Part shown: positions 12,220 to 24,425 of the stretch, in pieces
Layout of the letters: each line of letters starts with the position of its first letter
Numbering within the stretch: the stretch's first letter is position 1
Origin: Hypericum androsaemum
Taxonomy: Eukaryota; Streptophyta; Magnoliopsida; Malpighiales; Hypericaceae
Length of the DNA stretch: 64,000 nucleotides
Direction of reading: 5' to 3'
NCBI GenBank assembly: GCA_963995505.1
Contig: OZ023180.1
Span: 15,638,689 to 15,702,688 of the forward strand
Program-made: the position numbers and the translations under genes
Notes under the pieces: model-generated
What the model saw: only the letters and a program-made list of their open reading frames with translations
Databases searched by the model: none
Told to the model about the DNA's origin: nothing

Positions 12220-13037
12220 CCTATAGAGAGAGAGAAGGGAGCCTTGTGGATGTGGGTTTATTAATGTCCACCTCACGGTTTCACCTCTTATAATTTATAC
12301 ACTTCACAGGGCTACAACGCTCTTCCATCCGATTCTCTTTTTTGCTTTTAACTTTTCATGACTCTAATTACAGATGGAGGCTGCTAGCTAGCGATTGATT
12401 TTTTTTCGACTTTGAATCTTTGAAAATCAACATCCCATGTCATCGTCGAAGAGTCATCAATCCTCGTCCGTGATTTCGTCTACTTTTCCTTTTTATTTTT
12501 TTTACTCAGGGGTAATGGATAATGGGAGGACAGAAAAGAGACCAAGAACGGCTACCAACGTAATTACTACGATATGAAAGCCTTGGTCTAGTGGTCAAGG
12601 ATGCGAATAATATTGAGAAAAAAAAATAGAGTTTACTAATGCAAACACCATAGATACAAAACAATAGCGGACAGTTACACAAGATAAGCAACCGAAATGC
12701 AATCAATACAAAGAAAAACTCTCAACAAACCCACAAACGCGTAGCAAAGAGAGGAGCCCCAATATAAAAAAACTCATGCGCGTATAAACAAAATATACAA
12801 GTGTTGACGTTGCAGATATGAGAAACCATGCCCAGAATACATACATCCAAGAATAAATACATACAAACGCAGCCGATTTCGAGGCCTTATGAAACCAAAA
12901 ATAAACGATTCACTATCCACAAACATAGCTAGAGCATCAATCGCCATAGGTACTTAAATATTCTCTAGGATGATGATTTTTTAATAAGCAAAATATATAA
13001 CAAAATTAAAAGAAAAAAATTACATAAGATCAAAAAC
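12068..13037. other. FAMA upstream region
   Basis: This is the 5' flank of FAMA. A (TA)n microsatellite lies at 12187-12218, next to a short GAGAGAGAGA run at 12225-12235, about 120-160 bases upstream of the start codon. The rest, up to the LTR element at 13038, shows no gene. Any regulatory role of the (TA)n tract is conjecture. Confidence 0.6.
12187..12218. repeat. (TA)n microsatellite upstream of FAMA
   Basis: Sixteen TA dinucleotides in the FAMA 5' flank. Likely polymorphic between individuals. Confidence 0.95.
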
Positions 13038-15645
13038 TGTTGGGATTTATCGAGAAGTGGCAATTGGCTGGCGCCATGTAGTTGGCGATCGCCAATAGCC
13101 TATTACAAAAGTTGGGAAGTTCGGGCAACTTGCGATTGCAAGTTAACTTATTTCGGCTCTTGTTTCAGACTCCTAATTCGACCTAGATAGGTTTCTTGTG
13201 CACCAAGAGTTCATCTACTATATAAAGACGTGTTACCCTATGGTTAGTTATGGCTTCGTGACTCAGATCTATCAATAAAAGTTCTTCTTTCTCCCCGTGG
13301 ACGTACGTATTAGGCCAAACCCTGTTACCTTTTGTGTCCGTATTCTTTGCGCATTTTATTCTCTTGGTTGCTGAATTTCTAACAATTGGTATCAGAGCTA
13401 AGGTTGGAGAATGTCGGACGGCGAGAAGTTTGCTCTTGTGAAGTTCAATGTTTCTTCGAATTTTGAGTTATGGCAAAGGTGTGTCAAGGATCTCCTCGTA
13501 CAACAAGGGATAGTTATCACGCTATCGGAGAAGAAGCCTGAGAAGATGGAGGACCAAGAGTGGGTGGAGTTAGAGGCCAAGGCGGTGGCAATAATTCGCT
13601 TGTGCTTGGCGGACGATGTGATGTATCACGTCATGGATGAGGAGTCACCAGCTGAGGTATGAAAGAAATTGGAGGCAAGGTATATGTCTAAGTCTTTGTC
13701 GAACAAGCTCTATCTTAAGTAAAAATTGTACGGGCTTAAGATGATGGAGGGCTCGGATTTGAGCCAACACATCAATATTTTCAATCAATTGTTGAGTGAT
13801 TTGAGAAGGGTCGATGTGAAGTTTGAGGAGGAAGATAAAGTATTGTTGCTCCTGAATTCCTTACCGGCTTCCTACAAGAATTTGGTTACAATCTTAATTT
13901 GGGAGAAGGAGTCCCTGGTGTTGGAGGAGATTACAAGTGCTTTGCTAGAATTTTATCAAAGGAGGAAAACTGGCGATGAACGAATGTAAGGGATGGTTGT
14001 GAGGGGTAGCCATAGTGGTCGTAGTGAAGGAAAAAATGGAAGGGGATCCAAGTCGGGGTCAAGAAGGTTCAAAGAAAATTGCTTCGAATGCGGAAAAAAA
14101 GGGCACATGAAGAAGGATTATCCAAGAAGAACTCGGGATCGCGAGGGAAAAAGATCTAGTTTCGTCAATGTGGCCTCTTATTCGGACGGGTCGGATGGTG
14201 ACTATCTTTCTATTTTATCAAGTCCAAAGCACTCTGATTCCTGGATTTTGGATAGCGCTTGTTCCTTTCACATGACATCCAAGAGAGGGTGGTTCGACAC
14301 CTATAAGTTCATTGATTCAGGTATGGTGACTATGGGTGATAGTTTCGCTTGTAGAGTCACTGGCATAGGTGATATCCGGATCAAGATGTGGGATGGTGTC
14401 ACGGTAAAGTTATGTGGGGTTAGGCATGTTTTGAAGTTAGAGAGAAATTTGATCTCATTAGGAGCCTTAGATTGTAGCGAATATGGCTGTAAGGTTGTAG
14501 GGTGGGCTAATTGAGGTGGAGAAGGATGCTATGGTGGTGATGAAGGGTGAAAAAGATGCAAGGAACCCCTACAGGTTAGTGGGGGGCACTGTTGTAGGTG
14601 GAGTCACATCCTTGGGTTCCGATGGAGAGGGGAAGAGCTCAGGTCATATGAGGTTGGTTCGTATGAGGGAGCAAAGGCTTGACATGGATGGTTTGAGTAC
14701 AGTTGGGATTCGCAGAGACATGGATAGCAAGCTATGGTTGTTTTGTGGAGGCATGGTTGACAAGGAGCCATGGTTGTCTTGGAGAAGTATTATTAGCTAG
14801 GCCCCGCTATAGTTTTTTAAAGGAACGTGCACGTCAAAGATGTTTGGTAGGTTTGGCATTCTTTGTATGCTATGATACGAAGCATTGGTTTGAGGCAAGA
14901 AGGTCCAGCGGAAAAGTGGTTCGAGGTTGTAGAGAATGAGGCTGACCAAAAAATAGAGGACGCGTTTGCAAGGTTGCTTCAGCATGTGGACTTGCTAGTT
15001 AGGGTTCGATTGAGATTGGAGTGAAAAGGCCAAGCAGGCTCGGAAGCTCGAGCTTGGGGGCTGGCTCTAAGTGATTGAACGGAAAAGGTGGTGAGAAAGT
15101 GGAGATGGTCTTATTGATGGTGGTTATCTATGGTGCGAGGTAGCGGAGGTAGAGTCGTTTGGTTTCGTAAGATCTCATGGTCCTTCATGGGGCGGTGTCT
15201 CATCAAGGTGGAGTTTTTTGAAGTTCATGTGGAGCTTCATGATTCTTTCACGGGATGACTTCTCGCCAAGGTAGGTGTTGTTGGGATTTGTCGAGAAGTG
15301 GCAATTGGCGGGCGCCATGTAGTTGGCGATCGCCAATAGCCTGTTACAAAAGTTGGAAAATTTGGATAACTTGCGATCGCAAGTCCTCAGTGGCAGAATT
15401 TTTCTGTTTTGTTTCGGCTCTTATTTCAGACTCCTAATTCGACTTAGATAGATTTCTTGTACACTAAGGGTTCATCTATTATATAACGACATGTTACCTT
15501 ATGGTTAGTCATGGCTTTGTGACTCTAATCCATCAATAAAAATTCTTCTTTTTCCCCGTGGATGTAGGCGTTAAGCCGAATCACGTTACCTCTTGTGTCC
15601 GTATTCTTTGCGCGTTTTGTTCACTTAGTTGCTGAATTCCTAACA
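13038..15645 (+). mobile_element. Gag-only copia-type LTR element, copy 1 (degenerate)
   Basis: 5' LTR at 13038-13384 and 3' LTR at 15279-15645, both TGTTGGGA...TAACA. The 5-bp target duplication AAAAC lies at 13033-13037 and 15646-15650. The primer-binding site TTGGTATCAGAGCT (initiator Met tRNA type) starts at 13386, just after the LTR. The LTR has a TATA box (CTATATAAAG near 13218) and a CAATAAAAG signal. The 1.9-kb internal region encodes only gag and a protease-like segment; there is no integrase, reverse transcriptase or RNase H. The 3' LTR is about 20 bp longer, through a small insertion near 15380-15410. Copy 2 at 44005 is the same family but has a shorter U3. Confidence 0.92.
13411..15074 (+). 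pseudogene. Broken gag/protease frame of copy 1
   Basis: It begins MSDGEKFALVKFN and follows the copy 2 frame throughout. It is interrupted by a TGA at the PAEVWKK site (about 13662, TGG to TGA), a TAA at LYLKQ (about 13720, CAA to TAA), another stop near 13988, and frame changes after about 14514. The CCHC knuckle CFECGKKGHMKKDY (about 14080-14121) has lost its last Cys to Tyr. The segment WILDSACSFHM is retained near 14242. Not translatable as one protein. Confidence 0.9.
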
Positions 15646-15650
15646 AAAAC

Positions 15651-15961
15651 TAACAAAATAGATTATCCCACATGCGGGTAGTGAGTAAGTCTTAAGAGAT
15701 ATTAGCAGACTCTCTCATACAAATGGTACGAAGTTGTAGCCGTGGACTTTTTAAAAAACTATGTCTTCGTAAAACTTCGTAGGATAAAACTTAGATAGGG
15801 AAAAAGAGCACTTTGAAGTTAATGATGTGAATGTTCCAGAATAGAAAAATATTTAAGATTTATCAAGCAGTGTAGACACCCACTTTAAAATACTATTGTC
15901 TAGCTTCTTTAGCTTTATAATGGGCTGGTCCTCCTCGGCTGGATCACCCCATCTATCTTGT
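15651..15961. other. Short intergenic stretch
   Basis: Unremarkable AT-rich DNA between the gag-only element and the 5S-bearing solo LTR. No open frame or repeat recognised. Confidence 0.5.
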
Positions 15962-16214
15962 TGTAACGCCCCGTGATCTGACCGACTGGCTCCACAAACC
16001 AACACAGGTCTTTTCTAGCGTGCTTTCTCCTCACTCGCACGCATACTGGAAAACTTCCCAGAAGGTCACCCATCCTGATCCTACTCCCTGCCAAAAGCGT
16101 TTAACCTTGGAGTTCTCTTAGGATGTGTGCCGGAAAAGAAGGTGCACTTTGTTGATATGGATAGCCTTATCAAATCACTTAAGCGTTTCAGACAGAACAG
16201 ATCAGGGTATCACA
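15962..16214 (-). mobile_element. Cassandra-like TRIM solo LTR with 5S rRNA-derived core
   Basis: Begins TGTAACGCCCCG and ends GGGTATCACA. It is flanked by a perfect 5-bp duplication, CTTGT, at 15957-15961 and 16215-16219. On the minus strand the interior (about 16040-16120) reads like plant 5S rRNA: GAACTCCAAGGTTAAACGC, then GGATGGGTGACCTTCTGGGA. Those blocks are the 5S internal-promoter region with its downstream part. Short LTRs containing a 5S-derived core define the Cassandra TRIM family. No second LTR or internal region is present. Confidence 0.85.
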
Positions 16215-16223
16215 CTTGTAGTT

Positions 16224-17872
16224 ATCAATATGACCTGCATAGCACCCGAGTATATTGAGCCCACTATGTCCACCTCATCACTCCGCGCTCCCGGTGTGGA
16301 ATTGTCCGGCTTGTTCGAAATTGATCCATTGTTCCCCACACCAACGTGCTATTCTAAAGCCCTACGGGATCCTCACTGGCAACAAGCGATGTTAGAGGAA
16401 ATCACGGCCCTCTTGCAGAACGGTACCTGAAAGCTTGTTCCTCCTGACCCTCGCTACAATATTTTGGGTAATAAATGGGTCTTTCGGGTTAAACAAAATG
16501 CTGACGGATCAATTGCCCGCTACAAAGTGCGTCTAGTTGCCAAGGGCTTTCAGCAACGGCTTGGCGTCGACTTCAATGAGACCTTTAGTCCGGTTATCAA
16601 GCCGGTAACTATCTGCCTCGTGTTATCTCTTGTAGTGGCCGGGAACTGGCCTATTCGCCAGCTGGACGTCTCTAATGCATTCCTTTATGGGTCTCTCTCT
16701 GAGCGTGTTTATATGCAGCAGTCACCTGGCTTTGTTGATCCCGACCGCCCCGCCATGTATGTTGCCTCCTGAAATCGCTCTATGGTTTAAAGCAGGTACC
16801 CCGGGCATGGTTTCACTGCCTACGCAATGCCCCTTGTGGATTTGGTTTCCGTGGCTCCCACACAGACTCTTCTCTGTTTTTCCTTCGTCGGGGTATGGTA
16901 TGTATCTTTGTTCTTATTTATGTTGATGACATCCTACTCACTGGCAATGACCCAAAGGTGTTGGCGGACCTCTTGGCATTTCTACAGTCCAAGTTTTCTT
17001 TGAAAGATCTTGGTTCGTTGAGTTATTTTCTTGGATTGGAAGCCACTCGTACGCCACGAGGATTGTTCTTAAGTCAGGGAAAATATATTGCCGATATTCT
17101 TGCCAAAGCCGACATGACTAATTGCAACTCTCTTGCTACTCCGGCTGTGGTTGCTAACACAAATCCACCAGGTGATGATGAATGTGATGACAAACTCTAT
17201 CATCAGGTGGTTGGATCCTTGCAGTATCTTGGTGTCACACGACCTGAGATTGCGTATGCTGTCGGTCGGGCCTCTCAGTTTATGCACAGTCCGACTCCGG
17301 AATGGTGGGCTACAGTAAAACGTATTTTGCGATATCAGCAGGGTACAATGCATTACGGGCTTCTTCTTCGGCCCTCGCGTGATCACTCGATTGCAGGCTA
17401 TTCAGATGCTGATTGGGGCAGTTGTCCCGTAGATCGCCAGTCTACGACTGGATATGTAGTCTTTCTTGGGCCCAATCTTATTTCCTGGACATCACGTAAG
17501 CAACGATCTATTTCTTGCTCGTCTACTGAAGCTGAGTACTGTGCCCTCGCTACAGTGGCTTCCGAGATCATTTGGATACAATCCCTACTTCACGAGATTG
17601 GCCTGTCGTGTTCTAAGTCGCCTACGTTATGGTGTGACAATCTGGGTGCTACGCATCTCGCTGCTAATCCCGTTTTTCATCAACGCTCCAAACATATGGA
17701 AATTGATTTCCATTTTGTTCGGGAACGGGTTGCTGATGGTCGCTTGCGTGTGTGTTACATCTCTGGTAAAGACCAAGTTGTAGATGTCCTTACTAAGCCG
17801 CTTCCGCGGCCACGGTTTCAAGAGCTTCGGTCCAAGCTGATTGTCATCCCCCGTCAGCTTGAGGGGGCGTGA
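16224..17872 (+). pseudogene. Truncated Ty1-copia pol (RT and RNase H)
   Basis: It opens with the end of the linker before reverse transcriptase (ALRDPHWQQAMLEEI, about 16357-16400). A stop follows at QNGT (16428), then RT motifs NKWVFRVK, ARYKVRLVAKGF and QLDVSNAFLYG up to about 16770, where the frame breaks. It resumes at 16895 with the RT active-site motif YVDDILLTG (about 16918-16945) and runs open to 17872. This open part covers the RT thumb and RNase H (GYSDADWG, STEAEYCAL, KHMEIDFHF, DVLTKPL). Gag, protease and integrase are absent. It ends at a polypurine tract beside the 3' LTR. Confidence 0.93.
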
Positions 17873-18101
17873 TAAAGATAGTTTATCCTTCCCTCACATA
17901 TCTCGGCAGTAGTTACTTCCAGCAGCTCATTTGAGCTTATCTCATCCGATAGTTTGAGTTTGATCTGAACAGATCTTATCTCTAGTTCAATTCATTATTT
18001 GTTGTAACAACTGTCATCTTATCCTGTATTTGAATAGCTGTAGATCTGCTATATAATGTAACTCCGTTGTCAAGAGAAATACAAGTGAACAAGTTACCAC
18101 A
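17870..18101 (+). repeat. 3' LTR of the truncated copia element
   Basis: It starts TGATAAAGATAG directly after the polypurine tract TTGAGGGGGCG (17859-17869) and ends GTTACCACA at 18101. It is 232 bp long with TATAATG/TGTAACT text near 18052. No matching 5' LTR is in the window, so the element is truncated at its 5' side. Confidence 0.8.
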
Positions 18102-18979
18102 CTAGCATCCTTCGCAGTGAAGGCATGTTCCATAGCTTGACAATATGCTCAGTTAATTGCCACGGTCGAGGCAACTTTGGTAACACCAATTTACCAATGA
18201 GCAACAGACGCTGCATTCCCGCGTTCGAGCAGCGTACAAACCCTCATCTATGATAACCGAGAAGTGTTCTCCTTTCGGGGTGCCATACATGTTGCACCCC
18301 CGAAATCGGACGCACCTGATTTGCATATGATGGCACGTCCATAGTTGGAGTCGTCGGAGTTTGTTCGGGGTTCTTGTTCATCGAGCTAGCTTACGATCCG
18401 AGGATAGGAGCCGGAGGCAACCCATCCGCACTTGCCATATGCTCTGGTTCCCGTTCTGATTCGTAGAAAACTGCAAAGACCTGTACTAAATAGAGACGCA
18501 ATGGGAAAACAAGGGCAGCAGAAGGGCGATACATAATCTGAAATCACATCTTATAGAATGCATTCCAACCAGCAAACTAAACCGAATCTAATGTCACCGC
18601 CATCGGTTTCAGAGATTGTATTACACAGTCATCTAGATTCTCTTCTGATAAAGGAAATGAGATTACAAGCACTCATCTTCGTTGTTGCGTTCACGACCAG
18701 ACCAGGGCTAGTTCCCATTGGGATGCAATGGTGTGAATTGCAGCCTCTTCTTCCAGAGGCAACGAGATCCAAAGATCTAATACATTGGGATGAAACAATT
18801 TTAAGATCAAGAAGACGTGTCAAGCAGAAGCCCAAACCTTGAGCCGACAGTAATAGCAAAAGCCTTTTAAAAGCAGAATGGGAAGAAATGTGCCGACTTG
18901 AAGATATCTGAAGTCTCTGCCATGTTAAGCGCAGAGCTGCATGAAGGTGCATGAAACTGATAGCTACTAGCTACATGGA
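18102..18979. other. Intergenic, 3' flank of RPN2
   Basis: No gene recognised. A short hairpin-forming pair, TTCGGGGTGC ... GCACCCCCGAA, lies at about 18275-18306. The right 200-300 bases are probably the RPN2 3' UTR, since the RPN2 stop is at 18980. Confidence 0.5.
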
Positions 18980-21900
18980 TCATGATGTATACTCAAAAGG
19001 GTGGGGAGGCTGAGGTTCCTCATCAACAGCCATGGCTGCCGAGGTACCTTGCTGCCCTGGAGCTGAGCCAGCAGCTGGTGACGCTGCCGATGAAGGTGCA
19101 TCGGTAAGAGAGAGTACTTCAGGTTCAGCAGGTTGCAAGTCTCTTAGAAGAACAAAACCTGAAGGTGCCAACTTGACTGGGACATATCTGCTATCCTCCA
19201 TAAATTTAATAAACTTCTCCTGATATGGAACCACCCTAGCCGGGTTGGTCAAGATTTCGAATGATGGTTCAGGCTCCACTTTCTTCTCCTGTGGGCTATC
19301 AACCTATCAAACAAAGGGATATCAAACTAGTTGAGCAGATAACCAACAACTATTTACGGCAATGAATAGAACTGCTATGATCTCTATCGCTACTTAATCA
19401 AACAAAACACGGCAACACGGGAACTCTGAAGGATGAATCAAGGGAAAAACCAACGGGAACTTGGAAAACAATCTTTACCTGCATAGAATCAGCATCCTTC
19501 TCTCCAGATGCTTTCCCTTTACCGGTACTTGTGCCAGCTGAAGAAGAATCACCCCCAACTGCCTTTTCCACATTAGCTTTCTGATCGGCTTCTTTCTTTG
19601 CCCTGGCTTTGGCCTTCACTGATGTTGACAAGACTGCAGTAGGAAGCTTTATGGCAGATGCAGCAGCAGGTACAGTAGTAGGCTTTGGATACTCAAATAG
19701 AGAAGGCTTCGCGTGTGATACAAACTCAAACTTTGGAACTTTCAAGTCATAGTTCAGTCCGATGAATGCAGTTGGCGAGAAAGCCAAGCTTATGAAATAA
19801 ATAAGGGGATACCAGTACCAAAACTGGCTAAAAACTGCAAGACCTACAACTGCAGTGACTTTGTCATGCTTTGTCTTGGAGAGTAATCTTATTGTAACAT
19901 TCCTGCCGCCAGCATCCAGTATTCCGGAAGCAAGGATTGCTCCCATCTTGCTCATTGTGTCCTCGTGCTTATCGAGGATTATCTTTTCCAGCTGACGCCT
20001 GCATAAATCACATACAAACAAGCCCAACACTTGAATGAAATAACCATTCAAAACAACTTGAATGAACTGAATTCAACAGTGACTGGATTGAGGCTAAGAA
20101 AAATATTTTCTCGGTCTTGTTCTCCTCATAAAACGACAAAAAATGATATCTATTGAGACTTCTTTGAAGTATGTTCTTTTTTAGTCTGCCTCATAATGAT
20201 CATCTACCAAAAAAGCTTTGATTTTCATATGAATTAAATCCAAAGTTTTCAACAAACAAAAGGAAATTGTAGAATGTCAGTCATCTTGTAGTGGGGCAAC
20301 AACTATAAGGACAGTAACATATCAGTTTAATACCTGAATGTTCCAACGCGCGAATCACTGGCTTCATTCATTTGACCCATGACCATAGCCATTGCGATAA
20401 GAGCACCTTGGCGAACAAAATCAACAACATCTGATGTCAGAGGCTCCAGCAGCGATATGGCCTCACTCAGGCCAGTGCCAGCACAGGAAATGCCAACAGC
20501 AAGAGCTGCACCATATCGCACATGAGGGTTGTATGACTCTGAGAGCAAGGAGACAATCCTTGGAGTCTGCAGTTTCAGAGAAAGCAATTTCAACACAACT
20601 TACAGCAGCTAAATTGTTCAGCAACATAATTAAACATGGTGAACAAGAAACAGAAGTACAAAATAATTAAAGTAGCAAACCTACAATTATCTTGGACTAA
20701 AATAAAGGACTTGGCAACACAAATGGAAGTTAACATGAGAAAAGGGGTAGACACGTGAAACAGAATAAAACACACGATAACGAACCTGCTCTGGCTCAGA
20801 GTATAGGACGAATCCAAGAGCAAGTACAGCTGTCCTCCGAACATCATCGCTAACATCTGACACAGCAAAGTGTAGCAACTGGCGAATTGCCTTGTTGTTC
20901 GCAGTACCCGCATAGGCCAATGCCAAAGCATACATGCCTCCGTAACGAAGTATGGGATCTTGATCACGGGTCATCTGTTCAATCAGTGCGTCTGCTTCTT
21001 CTTCTCTTCCATAGACTGTAAGGGCTATTCCAAGCGCTAATCCCCTATATCAAATAGCAATTTACCAGTCAGAAATCATAATCAAACAGTATGCTGCAGC
21101 TTTAGATCATAGAACTCACCTGATGATTTTCTCATGCTGTGTCTCATGTGCATATACAAGCATCTCGCTTGCTTTCTCAGTAGCAGTTCCAACCATAAGC
21201 AACCCCATGCTAATACCAGCAGCTTCACCAGCTACAGCACTATCAGTGTAGAGCGTATTTTTTATATCGTCATAGATATCTTCATCAGCTGTTCCTAGGG
21301 CTGACAACCCAAGACCCAAGCATGCACCATGTTGGATGACCTGCATGAACCGTGAAATATCAATACCATAATAGCGTCATCCATACTCATTCTCTCTCCA
21401 AGTAAGTATGGATAGATTAACAACCCACCTCTACATTGGTATTTCGCAGGCTATCACGGAGGAATTGTTTAATTCCCTCACCATGATTGGCATGAATGAG
21501 CCCTAGGGCATACAAAGCACCACCTTCGGAATATGGACTACCTCCACTACTGGCTCCACCTTGGGGCAAGTATGGAGCCATTAGAGACCTTCCCTGCTGC
21601 AAGTGACCCCTATGAATAACACCAAGACCAGCTGTAGCACTGAATTTTGCCCAGTTCGTGGCCCTGCCTAACCAGTCCTGGATAGTTCGGGCAAATAAAA
21701 AAAGCCGAACAAACATTAGCAATACCATAAAAAGTAGCACCATAATCAAAACACTTTATTTAGGTACACGGGTTCAGGATGGCAAACAATAAAAATGGAA
21801 ATGAAAGGTACTAACAAGATTTTCTCTCAGGAAAGTATCCACAGTAGTCCCAGCATGCATAATCGCATTGGCATAGATTGTTGCACTATGGCAGACACTA

Positions 21901-24425
21901 TTTCTCACTTCAACTGACTGCTTTATTGTCTTCAATATAAGCAAATCTGACCTGTAGAATGATTACATAAATAAGATTCTGCATATTCTAATAGGATAGC
22001 AAGGAAGCAGAGCAAAAAAGAAAATGTTCTGCCAAAGAACTATTGCAAAGATAGTTCTGCCTTACTTATTATGGCTGTAGAGGAATTGCAGAGTCAGGTT
22101 AATTGAAGTCTCCCCAGACAGAATTCCCTTGATCTTTGAGAGCCTCTCAGCATAAACTGTTTCCTTCGGATCTATCTGTGGAGCAATCACGGTAGAGGTT
22201 GAGGTGTCTTCCACCATCTGAACATCGTCAGAAGCAGCAGCACTTTCATTTTGAGCAGAATCAGGACCACTAGGCTTTGGCTCCACCGACTCGGTGGGTA
22301 GGGATTTTGGTGCAGGGAGACGATCTCTGACATTCAATAGAAAGGCTTGATGCTCATTTTCAACAAGATCGAAGGCTATCTGAAATGCCAAAAGAGCATC
22401 GTCCTTATTGTCTGAGCGTAGAAGCCTTTCCAAGATGCTCGCCACACCATCTGGTTCATCCAAAAACATAAGGCACTGACAGATGCTCAGAAAATCAGGC
22501 GAAGTCAGCCCTTGATACACTTTCACAAGGAGGCGGAGCACCTGGGTCACCAAAGAAAGAAATAGAAACTTTGTGTCACCCTCTCTCCTCAAATTGATCT
22601 TGTACACATTGTATCTAGTCAAGTATGTAGGTACAATGTTCGCAACCTTGTGTACACAAGTAATATGAATAAACTACAAATCAACGCACAAGAAAGAAAA
22701 TACCATACCTCTTGGCGATACTCTCTAAGATTGACAAAAGAATGGGAGATATCAATGCAGTATGCTAGAGTTCCAGGAACATTATCACTCTTTGTGATTG
22801 CTTCCTCCAGTTTGTCCAATCTTCGGCACTCGATCGCAGTTCCCATAGCTTGTTGATACTTTCCGTCCGCGATACACCTATGAAAGAAAAACTAATGAGA
22901 CAAGCCAAATACCAGATAATTAAAAAGGAAAAAGTATTGACGATGACGTACTTATCCAGCATTCTTTCCACGATGGCTTCTAATCGGGGATCAACATTTG
23001 CTGCTTCAGCACTAGATTCAGCCGCCTTACACCTCAGACTTGCATATTCATCAATTGCTTTAGCTGAAAAGAGAACCAGAAGCAATGGGTGGAGTTACAT
23101 GTTTTTGATAAACAAGAACCGGAGTTACATTAATTGCACGGAATGTCACACAAATGACAAGTCTACGCCCTTTGTAATTTACCACCAGTAACCTAGGTTC
23201 ATTGATCACAATAAGGCTCGAATTATCAACTCACCAAGAAGAGTATGAACATAATCAGAATCTTCTGAGACATCAAACAACGAACCAGCTCCAAGGGCAT
23301 AACTTAGTGAATCATTAAGTTCACCCAAGTAGTAAAAGACCTGTAGAAACATACAGGTACATCATTGAGAAAACAGACACAAGTCACAACAAGGTTCAAG
23401 AAAGGTCAAGCAATATTCTACTTATCTCATACTTCTAAACAGATCTTGACAAAAAAAATAAGCACTCAAAGCTTTCCCCTAGCAAATGTATTTCTTACTA
23501 ATCATGAGCAAAGAAATAGCATGGTATACAATATTCTAGAACCTGAAATAAGAATTGTGTTAGTTGACCTCATCTCCTATATCTCAAGTAACAGTCCGGT
23601 TGCTAAAACTCCCTCAAGCAGCTAGTGAATCTTACTCCCCCACACTAATACAGATTATTGGGTCACCAAAAAACTATTAGTTCACAGTTTACGGAAACCG
23701 GGGGAGAGGGAAGGGAAAGCAGGTATGGCAACAACATAATTAGATATTTCATCACTCGCTTGTTGTTCTCTGTTTCTAATTCGTACAAACAAAAGAGAAT
23801 ATGTAACAAATAGTAACCTTGGAAACAAGCAGAGCAGCAAGTTCCCTCTGTTTCTGATCAAACTCCTCATCTTCATACAAACTCTCTCTGTCCAAAAGAA
23901 GACGAAAAATAGCCAATGTCAAAATATTCATCACTATGTTTCAGTTTTAATCCACAGAGACCAAGTAACTTTAACCAGAATCAAGCACAAAGCGACACCA
24001 CAAAACAAGCACGGTCTACCACACCCGCGCGATACGAAAGAAATAGCTTCGACATTGCCACCCAAACACGAATCACAACCGCCAGAATTAAGCATGTCCG
24101 TTACAGATCAAACAGATAGCCTCAACTCCGGAATCCGACATCTACTTCAAGATCAAAATTCAAACAAAAGAACCCGAACTCTGCAACAAACCACGGTCCA
24201 AAGCTCGAAAGTTGAAGCCTAACAAAATTGGAACGACAAGAGAAGCAAAAAAGGAAAACGAGGGGCAAGATAGGGATTTCACATGATGGGGACGCTGGTG
24301 GAGATCTCGGGCCAGAAGCGGTCCACGAAGAGGTTGAGGTTATGGAGCGCGTGCTGCTTGAGCAACGGGTGGGTCTCGTTGAGCATCGCCAGCAACCCAC
24401 CCGCCGAGCTCACCGCCGTCGCCAT
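18980..24425 (-). CDS. RPN2: 26S proteasome regulatory subunit RPN2 (PSMD1), 13 exons
   Basis: Largest scaffold subunit of the proteasome 19S base; it holds the deubiquitinase and ubiquitin-receptor partners on the ATPase ring. Exons: 24425-24283, 23887-23818, 23340-23235, 23063-22952, 22877-22709, 22541-22066, 21951-21816, 21677-21429, 21340-21120, 21044-20786, 20566-20334, 19998-19479, 19303-18980. Every junction is GT-AG and the frame closes to 1005 aa, the usual plant length. Recognisable blocks: N-terminal helical rod ([33 protein letters not shown]); a PEST-like acidic linker near residue 300 (DVQMVEDTS); the toroid of PC repeats ([45 protein letters not shown]); a Lys-rich stretch ([15 protein letters not shown]); and a C-terminal tail ending FEYTS that contacts partners. 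No disabling change seen. Confidence 0.98.

Noticed and set aside
12560..12610. tRNA-like text GCCTTGGTCTAGTGGTCAAGGATGCG
   Set aside because: It has a B-box-free layout and no acceptor or anticodon stem pairing; a chance or transposon-derived match.
18275..18306. Hairpin TTCGGGGTGC/GCACCCCCGAA as a possible terminator
   Set aside because: Factor-independent terminators do not apply to plant nuclear genes, and the stem is isolated.
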